Position numbers and translations under genes: made by a program
Part shown: positions 59,436-61,284 of the stretch, piece after piece
Layout of the letters: each line of letters starts with the position of its first letter
Position numbering within the stretch: the first letter of the stretch is position 1
Assembly: GCA_017550315.1 (NCBI GenBank)
Contig: JAFZPN010000149.1
Span: 1-61,284 of the forward strand
Source: Clostridia bacterium
Lineage (GTDB): Bacteria; Bacillota; Clostridia; Oscillospirales; CAG-272
Direction: 5' to 3'
Length of the DNA: 61,284 nt
Notes under the pieces: generated by a model
The model's input: the letters and a program-made list of their open reading frames with translations, nothing else
Database searches by the model: none
What the model was told of the DNA's origin: nothing

Positions 59436-60346
59436 GGGGTCTCCAGTTCTCCGCCGGGGGTGGCGGGCATACCGTTCGCGATGACGAAGAAATAGTCGGT
59501 GAAGCGCGCGTCCACGGGATCCTCGCGTTCTGCGCCGAAGAGATCCGTGACGAAGTGATAGTAGCGGTAATACCGGCTGAGCGTCCGGTTCCGCACGAAG
59601 AAGCAGGCAGGGCCCGCGGTGAAATCGGGGAACGCGATGCTCTCATGCGTCCACGGGGAGGCGGTGTCGCGGTCGTAATACATGCCGACGAAGAGGATGT
59701 TTACCTCCGGAAGGAGACTTTCAAGCTCGTCGGCTTCTTCCCGGAGGAACGAGGTGTCGACGACGCAGAGTGCGCTCCGCTCGGTTTCCCAGAAGGCCTC
59801 GGCGATCTGGGCAGGGCGGGAGGAATCCGGATCCTCCGCCGCATCGGAGAAGGAAACGACGTTGAACTTTTTCGCGGCGGACATGGTGGTGTTGACGTAG
59901 AAGAGCTCGGAGAGGTAGTCGCAGCAGTCGGCGGACAATCCGTAGCTCTCGTTGAGGGACTGGATGCGCTTGCGGAATTTCTCCTCGTCGGTCTGCTTCA
60001 TGAGGGAGCTCGTGATGGTGATCTGCGCGCGGGTGAAGGGCATGAGGACGGCGGAGAAGTCGTTGTATTGCTTGACGAAGCGGGAAAAATGCCCGAGGGC
60101 GTCATACGATTCGGCGACGTGCGAATCGATGCCGACGACGATGAGATCGGCTGCGGCGACCTCCGCGCGGGTATCGTAGTAGACGGCGTAGGCATTGTTG
60201 TCGGGTTTGAATTTCTCCGCGTGCAGGCGGAGCGGAATGACAAAAATGCGCTCGAGCCCGGCGGGGGTGAAGAAGAGGAGCGCGAGCCCCTGCACCAGGA
60301 CGGCGGCGAGAACGAAGGAAAGGATACGGCGGATTTTTTGGCGCAT
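59432..60346 (-). CDS. Membrane-anchored or exported protein of unknown function
   Basis: A 304-residue protein that I do not recognise. An N-terminal hydrophobic segment at about 8-27, preceded by RQKIRR, is a signal anchor or uncleaved signal peptide. The rest is soluble alpha/beta (ADLIVVGIDSHVAESYDAL, SAVLMPFTRAQITI, RSALCVVDTSFL, VNILFVGMYYDRD), spaced like a Rossmann-type or haem-uptake ChaN-like sheet, and would lie outside the membrane. The ATG at 60346 has GAGGAA five bases upstream; an ATG four codons earlier overlaps that site and is less likely. It is first in the six-gene unit and coupled by ATGA to the GNAT gene. Confidence 0.65.
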   Translation of the reverse strand: MRQKIRRILSFVLAAVLVQGLALLFFTPAGLERIFVIPLRLHAEKFKPDNNAYAVYYDTRAEVAAADLIVVGIDSHVAESYDALGHFSRFVKQYNDFSAVLMPFTRAQITITSSLMKQTDEEKFRKRIQSLNESYGLSADCCDYLSELFYVNTTMSAAKKFNVVSFSDAAEDPDSSRPAQIAEAFWETERSALCVVDTSFLREEADELESLLPEVNILFVGMYYDRDTASPWTHESIAFPDFTAGPACFFVRNRTLSRYYRYYHFVTDLFGAEREDPVDARFTDYFFVIANGMPATPGGELETP

Positions 60347-60387
60347 GGTATTCCTCATTCGGGAGACAGTCAGGGATATACATGGGT

Positions 60388-60416
60388 ATTGTAGCGCATC
60401 GCACGGGAAAAATCAA
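60388..60416 (-). promoter_or_regulatory. SigA-type promoter of the rqcH-plsY unit
   Basis: On the minus strand, TTGATT (60411-60416), 17 bp, TACAAT (60388-60393). Confidence 0.78.
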
Positions 60417-60457
60417 CAAGATTTCATAAAAGAAAGCGGGGAAGGCGTAAATTTTCG

Positions 60458-60535
60458 GTAACATTTACGATCATCCGCCCGCGCGTGTCCGACCGATGCG
60501 GCAAATGCAGCCTTTCGGGCGGAAGAAATGTTACA
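60458..60535. repeat. Separated inverted repeat between divergent genes
   Basis: GTAACATTT (60458-60466) and AAATGTTAC (60526-60534) are perfect inverted copies 59 bases apart, between the rqcH-plsY unit promoter and the lon promoter. The AAATGTTACA form also occurs at 52149-52158. Confidence 0.5.
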
Positions 60536-60574
60536 ATTATTTATTTTAACCTGTGGATTTCCGCGTCGGATCTG

Positions 60575-60583
60575 TGGTATAAT
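60575..60583 (+). promoter_or_regulatory. Extended -10 promoter of lon
   Basis: TGGTATAAT. The -35 position 17 bp upstream has no good match, so it would rely on the extended -10 or an activator. Confidence 0.65.
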
Positions 60584-60639
60584 AACAAGTAAGTATTCTC
60601 TAAAATGCACTTCCCCGTTTTCCCGAAAGGAACCCCATT

Positions 60640-61284
60640 ATGCCTACATACCGCGAAAATGCCGCCCGGCAGACCCTCCCCCTCATTCCCCTGCGCGGGA
60701 TCGTCGCCTTCCCGGGCAACAATATCAATATCGAACTCGAACGCGATCTCTCGAAGAAAGCCTGCGAAGCGGCCCTCTCTTCGGAGATGGTCGTCTTTCT
60801 CGTCACGCAGCGGGACACCCGCGTGGACGACCCGACCGCCGACGATCTCTATGTCACCGGCACCGTCGCCCGCATCCGCCAGTCCGTCAAGCACCCGAAG
60901 ACCGGGACGCTCCGGATCGTGGCGGAGGGCTTCTGCCGCGCGACGCTCATGGAGATGCGCTTGACCGACGGATATTACACCGCCGACGTCATCACGAAGA
61001 CCGTCACCGCGGACTTTTCCTCCCGCGACATCCGCACCGAAGCCATGCTCGCCGACCTCCTTGAGAGCATCGGCGAAATGCTCCGTTACCGCCCCGCGTT
61101 CTCCCAGAATTTCGAGATCGCCGCGCGCTCCATCAACAATCCCGGTCTCCTCGCCGACTTCATAGCCGCGCAGCTCTTCGTCCGCTACGAGGACAAGCAG
61201 GCCGTGCTCGAGATCTTCGATCCCATGCGCCGCGCGGAAAAGACCCTGCTCCTCATGGAATCCGAAATCGAGCTCATGCAGACC
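60640..61284 (+). CDS. lon: ATP-dependent protease Lon, N-terminal fragment
   Basis: The first 215 codons of lon; the frame is open to the window end. The start MPTYRENAARQTLPLIPLRG and the following IVAFPGN are the hallmark beginning of the Lon substrate-binding domain, which continues through GTVARIRQSVKHPKTGTLRIV near residue 80 and FIAAQLFVRYEDKQAVLEIFD near residue 175, where the helical part begins. The ATPase and protease domains lie beyond the window. Lon degrades damaged and regulatory proteins in the cytoplasm. AAAGGA is nine bases before the ATG at 60640. It is divergent from the unit containing rqcH, another proteostasis gene. Confidence 0.93.
   Translation, partial: MPTYRENAARQTLPLIPLRGIVAFPGNNINIELERDLSKKACEAALSSEMVVFLVTQRDTRVDDPTADDLYVTGTVARIRQSVKHPKTGTLRIVAEGFCRATLMEMRLTDGYYTADVITKTVTADFSSRDIRTEAMLADLLESIGEMLRYRPAFSQNFEIAARSINNPGLLADFIAAQLFVRYEDKQAVLEIFDPMRRAEKTLLLMESEIELMQT

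Overview
The window (61,284 bp, GC-rich at roughly 60 percent or more) reads as a chromosomal segment of an uncultured, probably gut-dwelling, Gram-positive member of the Clostridia. The signs are lipobox-type lipoproteins, RqcH, CorA, Lon, PlsY and a UgtP-type lipid glycosyltransferase of Bacillota style, AGGAGG ribosome binding sites, and near-consensus housekeeping promoters (TTGACA, 17 bp, TATAAT). The assignment is an inference from gene content, not from a marker gene. I see no mobile element, phage gene, CRISPR array, rRNA or tRNA.

Layout. 1-5,580: the end of a solute-binding lipoprotein, two divergent exported metallophosphoesterases that share a C-terminal domain, and a small alkaline-phosphatase-superfamily enzyme. 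5,648-8,268 (minus): M29-type aminopeptidase plus a lipoprotein esterase. 8,401-13,204: two tandem paralogous transcription units, each with a consensus promoter, a long lipoprotein (propeller-like N-terminus, solute-binding C-terminus) and a near-identical terminator. 13,230-24,457: GH32-like protein, GxGYxYP protein plus PfkB kinase, a leftward unit of GH99/71-like lipoprotein, solute-binding lipoprotein and metallo-beta-lactamase-fold protein, then an esterase and a DUF1638 protein. 24,531-31,574 (minus): a tight six-gene unit PfkB, GH4, unknown, PHP, unknown, GH2. 31,748-36,550 (minus): a five-gene unit sialidase, GNAT, histidine phosphatase, lysozyme-fold protein, GH63-like protein with three successive ATGA overlaps. 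36,773-44,078: solute-binding lipoprotein, PHP protein, GH31, GHL10-like hydrolase, and a phosphodiesterase fused to a LamG-like domain. 44,245-54,346: SpoU methyltransferase, M20 amidohydrolase, C39-like protein, ceramidase-like protein, two BadF-type sugar kinases (one with a SIS protein, one coupled to a DmpA-type peptidase), a URO-D-fold protein and CorA. 54,416-60,346 (minus): a six-gene housekeeping unit that includes RqcH, a PMM-like HAD enzyme, a diacylglycerol glycosyltransferase and PlsY. The window ends inside lon.

How it works together (inference). Lipoproteins and exported hydrolases would collect glycans and phosphorylated or acylated compounds at the surface. Many signal-less glycosidases (GH2, GH4, GH31, GH32-like, GH33, GH63-like) and sugar kinases would finish degradation in the cytoplasm, which implies uptake of oligosaccharides. 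No permease for this uptake and no transcription regulator is encoded in the window, so both must come from elsewhere. Intergenic gaps are all under 300 bases and mostly hold promoters and hairpin terminators. Two divergent promoter pairs enclose symmetric inverted repeats that look like operators.
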